Assembly: GCA_963575745.1 (NCBI GenBank)
Contig: CAUYUJ010001725.1
Coordinates: 262,674-323,067, forward strand
Origin: Prorocentrum cordatum
Lineage: Eukaryota; Sar; Dinophyceae; Prorocentrales; Prorocentraceae
Direction of reading: 5' to 3'
Length of the DNA stretch: 60,394 nt
The position numbers were made by a program, and so were the translations under genes. The notes beneath the pieces are model-generated. The model was not told where the DNA came from. It searched no databases and saw only the letters and a list, made by a program, of their open reading frames with translations. Shown here piece after piece: positions 1 to 10,100 of the stretch. The stretch's first letter is position 1, and each line of letters begins with the position of its first letter.

Positions 1-786
1 GCCCCTGGCAGCGTTTTGTGACCATGAGGCTCTCAAGAGATACATGTTGGGGACGCCAAACGGCAATTCTAGCTGAGGCGTCCCACCAAAATCGGCGCGA
101 ACGGGCTCGTGAGATCAGCCAGGGTGGCTCCCCTTGGGGCTCCCAAATGATGCCCCTGGCAGCGTTTTGTGACCATGAGGCTCTCAAAAGATACATGTTG
201 GGGAGGCCAAACGGCAATTCTAGCTGAGGCGTCCCACCAAAATCGGCGCGAACGGGCTCGTGAGATCAGCCAGGGTGGCTCCCCCTTGGGGCTCCCAAAT
301 GATGCCCCTGGCAGCGTTTTGTGACCATGAGGCTCTCAAGAGAGACATGTTGGGGAGGCCAAACGGCAATTTTACTTGAGACGTCCCACCAAAATCGGCG
401 CGAACGGGCTCGTGAGATCAGCCAGGTTGGCTCCCCCTTGGGGCTCCCAAGTGATGCCCCTGGCAGCGTTTTGCGACCATGAGGCTCTCAAGAGAGACAC
501 GTTGGGGAGGCCAAACGGCAATTTTAGCTGAGACGTCCCACCAACATCGGCGCGAACGGGCTCGTGAGATCAGCCAGGGTGGCTCCCCCTTGGGGCTCCC
601 AAATGATGCCCCTGGCAGCGTTTTGTGACCATGAGGCTCTCAAGAGAGACATGTTGGGGAGGCCAAACGGCAATTTTAGCTGAGACGTCCCACCAAAATC
701 GGCGCGAACGGGCTCGTGATATCAGCCAGGGTGGCTCCCCCTTGGGGCTCCCAAATGATGCCCCTGGCAGCGTTTTGTGATCATGA
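1..786. repeat. 152-bp tandem repeat, five copies plus a partial sixth
   Basis: Units begin at about 1, 152, 304, 456, 608 and 760, each starting gcccctggcagcgttttg. They differ by only a few substitutions and one or two indels. The array is cut by the window start, so its full length is unknown. No frame is conserved in a protein-like way, so it reads as a satellite. Confidence 0.95.
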
Positions 787-1101
787 GAGAGTGTGAGTGT
801 GAGTGAATGTGACTGTGAGTGAGTCTGAGTGAGAGTGAGTCTCATCTTATCTTATCGAGTCCTATCTTATCTTACCTCTATTACCCTCTATCTTATCTTA
901 TCTTGAAATCTCTTATCTTGTCTTAGCTTATCTTATATCAACTCATCTTATCGCATCATATCTTGTCTTATCGTATTACTCCATAGGCTGTCTTATATTA
1001 TCTATTATCCTACCTTGTCATATATCTTATCTTACCTTATCATATATTGTGCTATATTATCTTATCTTGTAGTATCTTATCTTGTCTTGTCTTATCTGGT
1101 G
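785..1101. repeat. GTGA/GAGT microsatellite then degenerate TCTTA repeat
   Basis: Positions 785-843 are a GTGAGT-type microsatellite that starts where the sixth 152-bp unit is truncated. From 843 to about 1101 the sequence is a degenerate TATCTTATCTTA pentamer-type repeat, much more AT-rich than the rest of the window. Confidence 0.85.
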
Positions 1102-1347
1102 ATTATCATTGGGAGGAGGGAGGCGCGAGCGGGAGGAAGGAGGAGCAGTGGGAGGCGTCAGAGTAATAACAAGAACCCCAATCCTTAGGATATGGGGAAT
1201 GATGACCCCATCCCCCGGATCCCGACTGCCATTAATTCGCATCCGAATAACTATTTTTGATCTGTCCCCCTTGGAAACAATTCCATGGATGCCGATCGGT
1301 GCCACTTGTATACACCTCGGTACCAGGGAGAATGCCGATGTGACATT

Positions 1348-1610
1348 GTAGCTTGGTGTAGCCCCTTATGTCTAGCCTGGAGGGCGCGCCGGCCCTCGTT
1401 GTAACCTGGTGTAGCCCCGCTTGCGTGGCCCAGAGGGGGGGTGGCCTTCATCGTATCCTGGTGCAGCCCCGCAAATTTGGCCCAGATGGCGGTGCGACCT
1501 TCGCTGTAATCTGGTGTAGCCTTGGTGCGGCCTCGAACTGCGCGGTTTGCTGAGGGCCTTTCTGGCCTGGAGGGCGATCCGGCCTTCGTCGTAACCTGGT
1601 CTAGCCCCTC
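1348..1610. repeat. Degenerate ~53-bp tandem repeat, about five copies
   Basis: Copies begin with gta[g/a]c[c/t]tggtgtagcccc at 1348, 1401, 1453, 1506 and 1591. Each carries a GGCC...TTCGT segment. Spacings are 53, 52, 53 and 85 bp, so one unit holds extra sequence. Confidence 0.75.
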
Positions 1611-2361
1611 TCCTGTCCTGTTGCATCATATGTTCATCACATGTCGCCGGTCTGATGAGGTCATCTTGAGCCAACTTGGACTATATTGCGCCATCTTTGA
1701 GGCCATCTTAAAGCACTTGTGGCCCTCTCGGCACCAGAGGGCGTGCGCAAGGGATGGTCCCCAAGTGCGGTCTCTTTCCACGCCAGGCATCGGTTAAACG
1801 ATGCTCAGAAACAGAGGGGTGAAGAAAGGTGCGTGCACCGTCTGTGCACCCGAGGAGCCCTCGAGGGGCCCTCTGGGGCCCCAAAGGGGCACGAAAGGTG
1901 AACCTGTCTTCGCCCCCCCCCCACCCAGCTATCGCCCCCCGATTCGGTCAGTGGTCGGATTCGGTCACGAACCATGGAAACCGCCTCGATGTCCTCGCAA
2001 TTCCGACTTTAGAGTGCACTAGAGTGCGTTGGCGTCTGGTAATCGATGAGAACGCGCCGATTTATCGTCGATGAGTGTCGATTTAGCTTCGCTGAGCGTC
2101 GATTTGCGCTGGTGAGAGGTCGGAGCTGGCCCGCGGGCTCAGCACGAATTACAGCAGGCACTGCAAAATAAGAAGCCGGTCCCTACTAGATGGCACCCCT
2201 CGACTTTGTCTTGTTCCCCGACGGTTCTGGAGATTCAGTTCCAGAGGAGAATTGGTGCACCCTTGGGAAAATCAAACCCAGACATCCGACGTCACATTTT
2301 TTCCGCAACGTGGCCCCTAGATGTCTGGACCCCTTCCCGGGGACCAGCGTTTCATCATGAA
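1611..2361. other. Unassigned stretch
   Basis: I recognise no gene or repeat family here. All frames are short or interrupted. The sirtuin exons that must precede the first visible one are not found here. Confidence 0.5.
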
Positions 2362-2536
2362 TTGGGCGTTGCGTAATGGGGGGGTCATAAATGGGGGGGC
2401 GTCGAGGGTGGTCCGAAAAAGGTACCCAAACGGTACCTAAACGAGCCCCCTGGGGCTCTAGAGTGGCCTGAAAGGGGTAGGAAAGGGGACCGTTTCTGAC
2501 CCCCCATCTACGACCCCCCCAGTAAGCCACGCCCAA
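2362..2536. mobile_element. MITE family M3, copy 1, with ATGAA target-site duplication
   Basis: A 175-bp non-coding element bounded by inverted ends TTGGGCG and CGCCCAA. Inner inverted blocks of GTAATGGGGGGG type face ACCCCCCC-type blocks. ATGAA flanks it on both sides (2357-2361 and 2537-2541), a clean 5-bp target-site duplication. A second copy at 19459-19633 shares the same ends and the core AGGTACCCAAACGGTACC. Confidence 0.85.
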
Positions 2537-2739
2537 ATGAATCGTTTTTGACGGTCGGTTGGCCCAGGGGGCCCCAGATGCCGAAGATTGTTTTAATTTT
2601 TTTCGTCGTGGTATAGCTTCACAATCCGATGATGTCAAGGACGATCCGAGATGAGACTTCAGATTGCTCGATTCCATATGTAGATGTTTATCTGTACATG
2701 TATATGTACACACATGTGTGCATCTTTCGGATCTCAGAG

Positions 2740-2814
2740 GTCAAGCCGAGCATCACCTTCTTCGGCGAGGAGTTGCCGAGGCGCTTCTTCTCGCTGAGGA
2801 GGGCGGACCTGCAG
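2740..2814 (+). CDS. Sirtuin exon A (FFGE block)
   Basis: Encodes 25 residues beginning VKPSITFFGEELPRRFF, the sirtuin segment that follows the zinc-binding module. In SIRT2 the matching segment is VKPDIVFFGESLPARFF. The start is set at GTC after AGAG; an acceptor two bases earlier is possible. The end is set at CAG|GAGCTC, a GA-type donor, because joining to exon B then restores an unbroken sirtuin motif. An AGGAG word occurs at both ends of the following intron, so the exact break can slide a few bases. An AGG/CCT array begins about 20 bases into the intron. Confidence 0.9.
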
Positions 2815-5800
2815 GAGCTCGGCGGAGGGCAAGCGGGAGGAGGAGGAGGAGGAGGCCTCCTCCCTCCTCCTCCTCCTCCTCCTCCTCCTCCTCCTCCCTC
2901 CTCATCCTCCCTCCTCCTCCTCCCTCCTCTCCTCCTCCTCCTCCTCTCCTCCTCCTCCCTCCTCCTCCTCCTCCTCCTCCTCCTCCTCCTCCTCTCCTCC
3001 TCCTCCTCCTCCTCATCCTCCTCATCCCTCCTCCTCCTCCTCCTCCCTCCTCCTCCTCCTGGGGGGGGTCGGATCGTGGGCCTTCGGGGGATGCCGGGCG
3101 TGCACGGCAGGCCCGCGCCGTGCCGACGCTGCAGCGACACCCCCACAGCGAGGGCGTCCGAGGTTCTCAAGCAGTGGCGAAGCGTCCCGGCGTGCCTATA
3201 GCCCTACCGAACTCGGGGGCGGAAAAGAGGGGGGTGATGACTAGGGGGGGGTGGATATCATGGCGGGGGCCATGATATTTCCCCAGATTTCATGGCGCCT
3301 CTTCTTGTTTCATTACGTTCCTGGCCCCCCCCGCCGAGCCGCGCACATGCCGCCGGTCATGATTTGCACCCCCCCTCTTGGACACCCCCCTCTTGGCCGC
3401 TCCCGACGAACAATGGTCTAAGAACCTTTTGTCGGGGGTGGACAGAACCCCCAACAGTGACACGTCGATTGGTGAATTGTCTGTTTTCGGTTCTCGAGAG
3501 GGCGCCGCGGCCGTTATTTTCCAGGCTTGCGCCCGCCAGGTTTGGGCCTCAGGTCGTTTTCACTAAACCACGTTTTACTAAAGGGGGATCTGTCCATCCC
3601 CGATTTGGTGGTTCCCACGAAGTGTTCTTAGAACATTTCTGGCTGGGACTGTCTTGGTTTAACACATCGGGTTTATGTTCTAAGACCATTGTTTTTGTTC
3701 TTACAGCATTTTTTGGTTATCAAAAAAACATTTCGTGGTAGGACTGTAGAAATGCCGGGACGGGCGGTCCCTGCTCAAAAGGCGGAACGATCCGCGAGGG
3801 GCTCAGAATCGACCCGTGCAGCACGAGCCGCGGCTTCGCAAGGCGCCGTTCCCTCGAGGCTGCGGGATCCGAGCCGCCGACTCGCCAGGGGGATCCAGGA
3901 ATGCTGACGGTGGCCAAGATGGACGTGCGGGCTGTTCGCGCCGTTTTCGGGCTCCCTGGGCCCTCTGCGGCCCCCGGGACCGGCAGAGAACGACTCGGGA
4001 TGAAGACGTCGTTTCGGGGGAAGGCCCAAAGGTCCAGGGCCCGTTTTCCTCAGGACCAGTTTCCCCCCTGTTAAATCAGGCGATCGCAAAGATGGAGCAA
4101 GGGGGCGTGGATTAGCGACGGGTCCCGTTTCCATGGGAGATCGCGGTTTTCCGCCGCCGGACGAGGCGGCACCGGCCGCCGTTTTGGGCAGGGCACCGCC
4201 CTCGATCCATGGATTTGGCGACCGCGCGACAAATCCATGGATCGTTAATCCATGTTTTTGCGCCCCCGATTGAAGTACGGCAGGTTCGCGTCGTGTCGTT
4301 TCGTTGCGAACCCGCCGCGAGCGTTCAAGGTTTGAAAGCTGCCCGTGGCCCACATTCGGCCCAGCGTTGAACGATCGGACCTTTCGGGAATGGCCGATCT
4401 TTCGAGGTTGCACGGTTCCCGCGGTGTCAGGAACAAACGCCGGGGGCGGCACGGCAGGAACCTGCCGTATGCTTGATTCTCTGGAGGGTTCGGTCGGTTT
4501 TGGCCCTCCTCGGTTGGAAGGAGTGCGAGCTGCTCATCGTGATGGGCACCTCCATGGCCGTCAGCCCCTTCAACGAGCTCGTCGGCATGGCCCCTCGCGG
4601 CGTGCCAAGGCTGCTCATGAACAGGCTCTCCCCCATCCGTCCCTCGTCGTCCTCCTCCTCGTCCCTATCGTCGTCGCCCTCTTCCCACCCCTCCAGCGCC
4701 TCTTCTGCCTCCGCAACCTCCTCCTCTACACCTCTTCCTGCACGCACGCCCCATACGCCTCCCCATCGTCCTCCTCCGCATCCTATACATCTGCGCTTCC
4801 TACTGACACCTCTTACACACGTTTCCTTCTCTTTCTCCTCCTCCTCCTCCTCCTCCTCCTCCTCCTCCTCTTCCTCCTCATCTCCATCCTTCTACGCCAC
4901 CTCCTTCGCGTCATCATACGTATTCTCCTACCTTGAGCCTGTCTACTGACGCGTGAGTTGTTGGCTGTGCCGTCCATGAAAGTTCGCCCCCTCCTCCCCC
5001 CTCACCCTTCCCGTAGGAGTTCTTCTCAATGTGGATCGTCTGTGTGCTTCCCACTTTTGTGTTTCCTGGGTTTCGGGAATTGTCCCGGCGTGGCTGCACC
5101 GGGCTGTCGTTTGTGGGTTTCTGTTTGCGGCCCCCATCATTTGCCGCCGCTTCTGCTTCTGCTTCATTCTTTGCTCCCACTTTCACTTCCACTCGATGGA
5201 AGGGCGCGTCCAGGCTGCAGCCCCCCGAACAACGCGGAGCCGACGCGCCAATGTGCGGACCAGCTCAGTACCTTGGAGGTGGGTGGAGAGCCCCCCCCCG
5301 ACCACGACTCCCAGAGGGAGAGACCCCAGCCTGGGAGGCTGAGGGGTCAGAGGAGGAAAACGCACGCATACCACTACCTTTGCGTCGTTTTTCTTTTTTG
5401 GGGCATTCAGGAGGCCCTCGTCGCCACCGCTGGATTCACCTCGAAGTTCTGGTCAGAACGCACTCTGGGAGAAGTCCGGCCAGTAGCGGTCTGGGAACCT
5501 TTTGGCTTGTCCAAGGGAGGCTCACGGGAGGCCTGCGTGACCAAGCGGGGCAAGAAGTCAAGAAGAGAGGCACGGCAAACACGCCGGTCCCCCAGACAAG
5601 GCTCCCAAGTTGGAGGGACTCACAGCCGAGGAGGCCAGGTTGATCCACAGGAGATCTGTTCATCCAGGGAAACGGCCCGGGCGCACCGCACGACGCCGAG
5701 GCACCCCTCCGGGGGCACTTCATCCTATAATTAATCCTCTTCGTTTCTCTTCTCCATCGGATCTGGCTTCGTCCTCGTTGCCATCGTCCTGGATCCGAGG

Positions 5801-7110
5801 CGGAGACTTACACATACTGCCTGGAGCATCGATTTGCGGAGACCTCGACAGGCGGTGGATATGGATATGATCGGGCCCACTACCCGCTGGGGCCCCAGGA
5901 CACCAGTTAGGCGTTGGATGTCTGGAGTCATCTTCATCATCGTCGTCGCACCATTGACATCACCCGTGCCCTCTCATCCCTGCCTCCCTTCCTCCCTCCC
6001 CCCGCCTCCCGCCCGCTTCTCCCCGACACGAGCCTCCATACGGGATCAGAACGGAGGAGGGGGAGCTGGCGCAGGGGGAAGGAGAGCTGGCGCAGGGGGA
6101 AGGGAGGAAGAGGAGGAGAGAGGAGGAATTAGGAGGAGGAGGAAGGGGAGGAGGAGGAGGAGAGAGAGGAGGGGAGGGGGAGGAGAATGGGAGGGGAGGG
6201 GAGGGAATGGGCGGGGGGGAGATGGGAGAGTTCCACCAGGAGGCCCAGACGAGGGGGGCCTGTAGGCCTTCGGAGACCCCTGGAGGCTTCGGCGTCGGAG
6301 AGCCTCCAGAAGCTGCCCAACAACGCTGAGAAACGTCCATCTCACCCTCTCTCACCCCTCCTCCCTTCCACATCCTCCCTCCTTCTCCTCCTCCTCCTCC
6401 TCCTCCCTCTCTTCTCCTCCTCCTCCTCCTCCTCCTGCTCCTCCCTCCTCCTCCTCCTCCTCCTCCTCCTCCTCCTCCTCCTCCTCCTCCTCCTCTCCTC
6501 CTCCTCTCCTCTCCCTCATCCTCCTCTCCTCCTCCCTTCCCTCCTCTCCTCCTCCTCTCCTCCTCCCTCCTCCTCCTCCTCCTCCTCCTCCTCCTCCTCC
6601 TCCTTTTCCTCTTCCTCCTCCTCCTCCTCCTCCTCCTCCTCCTCCTCCTCCTCCCTCCTCTCCTCCTCCTCCTCCTCCTCCTCCTGCTCCTCCTCCTCCT
6701 CCTCCTCCTCCTCCTCCTCCTCCTCCTCCTCCTCCTCCTCCTCCTCCTCCTCCCCCCAAGTATCTTCCTCCATTCAGGGAGCCGGTGGGGCTCTGCGAGC
6801 GCTTGAAGGGCGGTTTCGGCTTCCACCGACCGGACAATTACCGCGACGTGTTCTACAGGCGCGGCAGCCGTCGTCGTCGTCGTTGTCGTCGTCGTCTCGT
6901 AGGTTCTGGGTTCGGGGGGCGTGTCCAGGAGGAGGCAGGAGGAGGAGGAGGAGGAGAGGAGGAGGAGGAGGAGGAGGAGGAGGAGGAGGAGGAGGAGGAG
7001 GAGGGTTCTCATCGCTGCGGCTTGGGGCGGCGCTCGAGCACTTGGCCAGGATTGGCCCCTCAGAGCGGGCTGGTCGGACGACGTCGACGACGCGGCGGCG
7101 GCAGCGACGC

Positions 7111-7176
<66 letters not shown>

Positions 7177-10100
7177 CGACGGGTGGAGAAGTTTGAGCAC
7201 TTTCGCAAGCTTCGGAGGGGGGTATCGTTCGGGCAGGGCCAGGACCGGGATAATTTGTTCCAGGTGAACGCTCTCAGAACGTCCCAGAGCGCGCTGGAAC
7301 GACCGCGGCGCCTGGTGCATTCTCCAAAACCGTGGTATTCTCAGAGATCCACGAGTTGCCCCTGTCCGTTTTTGTACTTGTCCCGGTTTCGTCTTAGTCG
7401 TGGGCACGGTTGGACGCAGGTCGGAAGGCGGGCCAGTGTGATTTCCGTGGAGTGGCCAAGATGCTGGTCGCTTTGTTGCTGCACGGGGAAGTCAAGTTTC
7501 ATTACCCGTCGTTTCTTGAAAGTATGTATTTCCGGATTCTCGAATCCTTCTTGGCGCTTTGCTTCTTCAAGAGTCGAGAGCTTTCTGTTTGTCAGGGCGT
7601 GTTGTTAGCCTCACGTGTGATTCCCCCCCCCTCAGCTTGGCCGCTAGCACGCAGCCTGTGGCGGCCCTCCGCCTGCGTCGCACCGAAGGGCTGCGGTGGA
7701 CAAGCACACATTGGCGCCAGCAAACGTCCTGAGGGCCATCGATTTCTGTCGGGCGAAAAAAAATATGCACATGCATCGATTCTGGCCATGCCCATCTTGG
7801 GCGCATGATCGGTGCATATGCCTTCCCGGCCAAGGCAGGAGGGCATATGCACCGATCCTGGGCGCAGGACGGGCCTGACCAGAATCGGTGTATGTGCATA
7901 GTTCTCGTTCCTCTATTATGTTGCCCCTTCCTCTTCAGGGGGCGGGAGTAAACAGAATCCAGTTTCAACGCCGTCCTACTCCATGCCTCCACCCGCGTTT
8001 TCCGAGCGGCGGGTGCGTGCTCCTCGGTTTGGGCATCCTTGGGGCGGGCCCCAGGTCAATCCACAGCCTCTTCGGGGCAAAGCACCGGTCCATGGGACGG
8101 CATCGAGAGTGTAGTTCGGGGGCCTCCATACGGTGCGGTGACCACACCGTCTGGTGAATCGGTCGGGATTCGAGGTCACCGCACGGTTTTGGGACTCGGG
8201 TGGCCTTCCGAGGATGTCTCGGGCGATTGGAGCCTCCAGAGTCCCAAAACCGTGTGCTGACGGACCGTGCAGTGAGGTCCTGGGGGGTTTCGAGGTCACC
8301 GCACGGTCTGTCACCGCACCGTTTCCGGACTCCAAGGCAGTGCCCGTGGCCATCTCCACAGCCAGACCCCCAGACTTGCCCACATGGGTGCCCTGACCTT
8401 CCAGAGAGCTATTTTTTAGCACGGGAGGTCTAAAAGCCTAAAAAACGAAATGGAACAGCCTAGAACCAAGCCATAGAATAGCCCTGGGATAGGTTTCTAA
8501 GTCGCGTGCTATTTGTTTGCCCTCCTGGAAGGTTGGGGTGCTTGTTCTGGCGTGGCCTCCGAGGGGCGGCCCGCCGTGGCCACGAGCGCACCCTGGGAGG
8601 CCCCCCAGGCAGACACGCCCGAGAGCCAGGCCCCCCCCTCGAGTCCTCGAGCCTGCAGCTTGGCATCGCTCGGACGTGTGCATTTTTGCTCGGCGAGAGC
8701 CATCGAGGACCATCCTGGACCATCGAGCAAAAAAAAACACGCACGACACCGAACAATGCACGGGAAATGGACGTCCGAGCGGCGGCAAGACAGTCGAGGC
8801 CGATGAGCAGGTCGACCCTGCCAGGAGCGAGGGTGCTTTTGCGTCCTGTGCTCCGCGGCCCATGCCTCACACGCATTCCTGTGGCGACGTGGCCCTCGAA
8901 AGGATCTCGTGTCCTCTCCAATCAGCCCCGACTGTAGGGACCGCCTCCCGGGGGCCGCCGAGGGCCTTGAGGAGGCCCTCCGAAGCCTCCCAGTCCTCCT
9001 GAAGAAGCCCCCTCGAAAGGATCTCGTTACCTCTCGAATGTCCTCTCCAATCACTGGATGGACCGCCTCCCGGGGGGCCGCGGAGGGCCCCCGGGCGGCT
9101 CTCCGAAGCCTCCTCCCAGGCCTCCTGAAGGAGCCCCCCCCCCCCCTCCGTTGCCTTCTCGGAAGGCCACCCCCCCCTCGCCGAAGGCCGCCCCCCCCTC
9201 GTCGCCTCCCCCCCCCAACCCCCGTGCGCGCTCCCAAAGAGCGAGGGTGCACAGACTTTTTGCGTCGGCGGCGAGGCAGGGAACGTCTGCGATGGTGAGC
9301 GTTTCTTTATTCATCATTTTGCCGAACGGCGCGGGCCCTCGCACCCCCCCTCTCCCCCCGACCGTGCGCGCCCTCGAAGAGCGAGGCCACGGTGGCGACT
9401 CGTGCGCAGAGTTTTTGCGTCGGCGGCGAGGCAGGGGGACGTCTCATGGCGCCAACATCGCAGAGCGGATCTCGTTCGGAAGACGATGGGATGGGCCCAG
9501 AGTGTCCTGGAGAAGTTCGCTCCGGATTTCGAGGTGAATTTCGTGCGGATTGTTTTTGGCCAGGAATGAAGACTCAAAACATCCACGCGGCCCGAAAGTT
9601 GGGCGAGCCCGCCCGGCGTGAGCAAAGGGTAACGCCCCAGTCTCAGGGCCCCTGGACATCCGACGATATGATGTTTCAATCCTCGGCCCCAGGAGGTCCC
9701 AACTCCTTCCCCAGGGATAATGAAGGGAAACGATTTAAAAAAATCACCCCCCCCCCCACCCCCGGAACCCCCAAAGTGATTGAGTGGGGCGGACTAATAG
9801 AATTCAGCCGCCGGAAACTGTTTGTTTAATCGTCCGCCCCCCGGCGTTTGCTGTTGCCCCTTTGGGGGAACTGATTTTCTATTCGTTCTCCTTCGCTCGC
9901 TTGATCACCCGCGGCCGCGGGCCTTGCGGACGGCCGCGGCGATTGGGAGGTGGGGGGTGAGGAGGAGGAGGGGGAGGAAGAGGAGGAGGGGGGAGGACAA
10001 GCTAGGTGCGCTCGCGTCATATATGACAGCCTACCCCTCCCTCCCATCCCTTACCATGGCGTAGATCCCCTCTCTACTCGCACAGCTGGATGTCGAGCAG

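Larger units (their letters stand above)
3171..3774. mobile_element. MITE family M11, copy 1, split by two later insertions
   Basis: Inverted ends GCAGtGgCgaaGCGTCCCGG and the complement of GCAGGGACcgcCCGTCCCGG bound the element, and TCAA flanks it on both sides (3167-3170 and 3775-3778). Without the M4 insertion (3213-3406) and the M12 insertion (3432-3603) it is about 229 bp. That matches the uninterrupted inverted copy at 50127-50352 (226 bp). The broken parts align in order to that copy. Confidence 0.85.

Noticed and set aside
843-1101. TCTTA/TATCT repeat as telomeric DNA
   Set aside because: Degenerate and internal, and not of the TTTAGGG/TTAGGG type.
5411-5735. ORF remnant as an extra sirtuin exon
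   Set aside because: Entry from exon B in phase 2 gives an early stop, while direct joining of exons B and C restores the conserved Asn-Arg-Glu motif.
6341-6758. Long ORFs of Ser, Leu, Pro, Glu, Gly or Arg through CCT/AGG arrays (also 2836-3062, 19846-20484, 35323-35610, 51627-52765, 53333-53645, 55020-56400)
   Set aside because: Triplet repeats have no stop in any frame; the residue changes with each one-base slip, so the ORFs carry no coding evidence.
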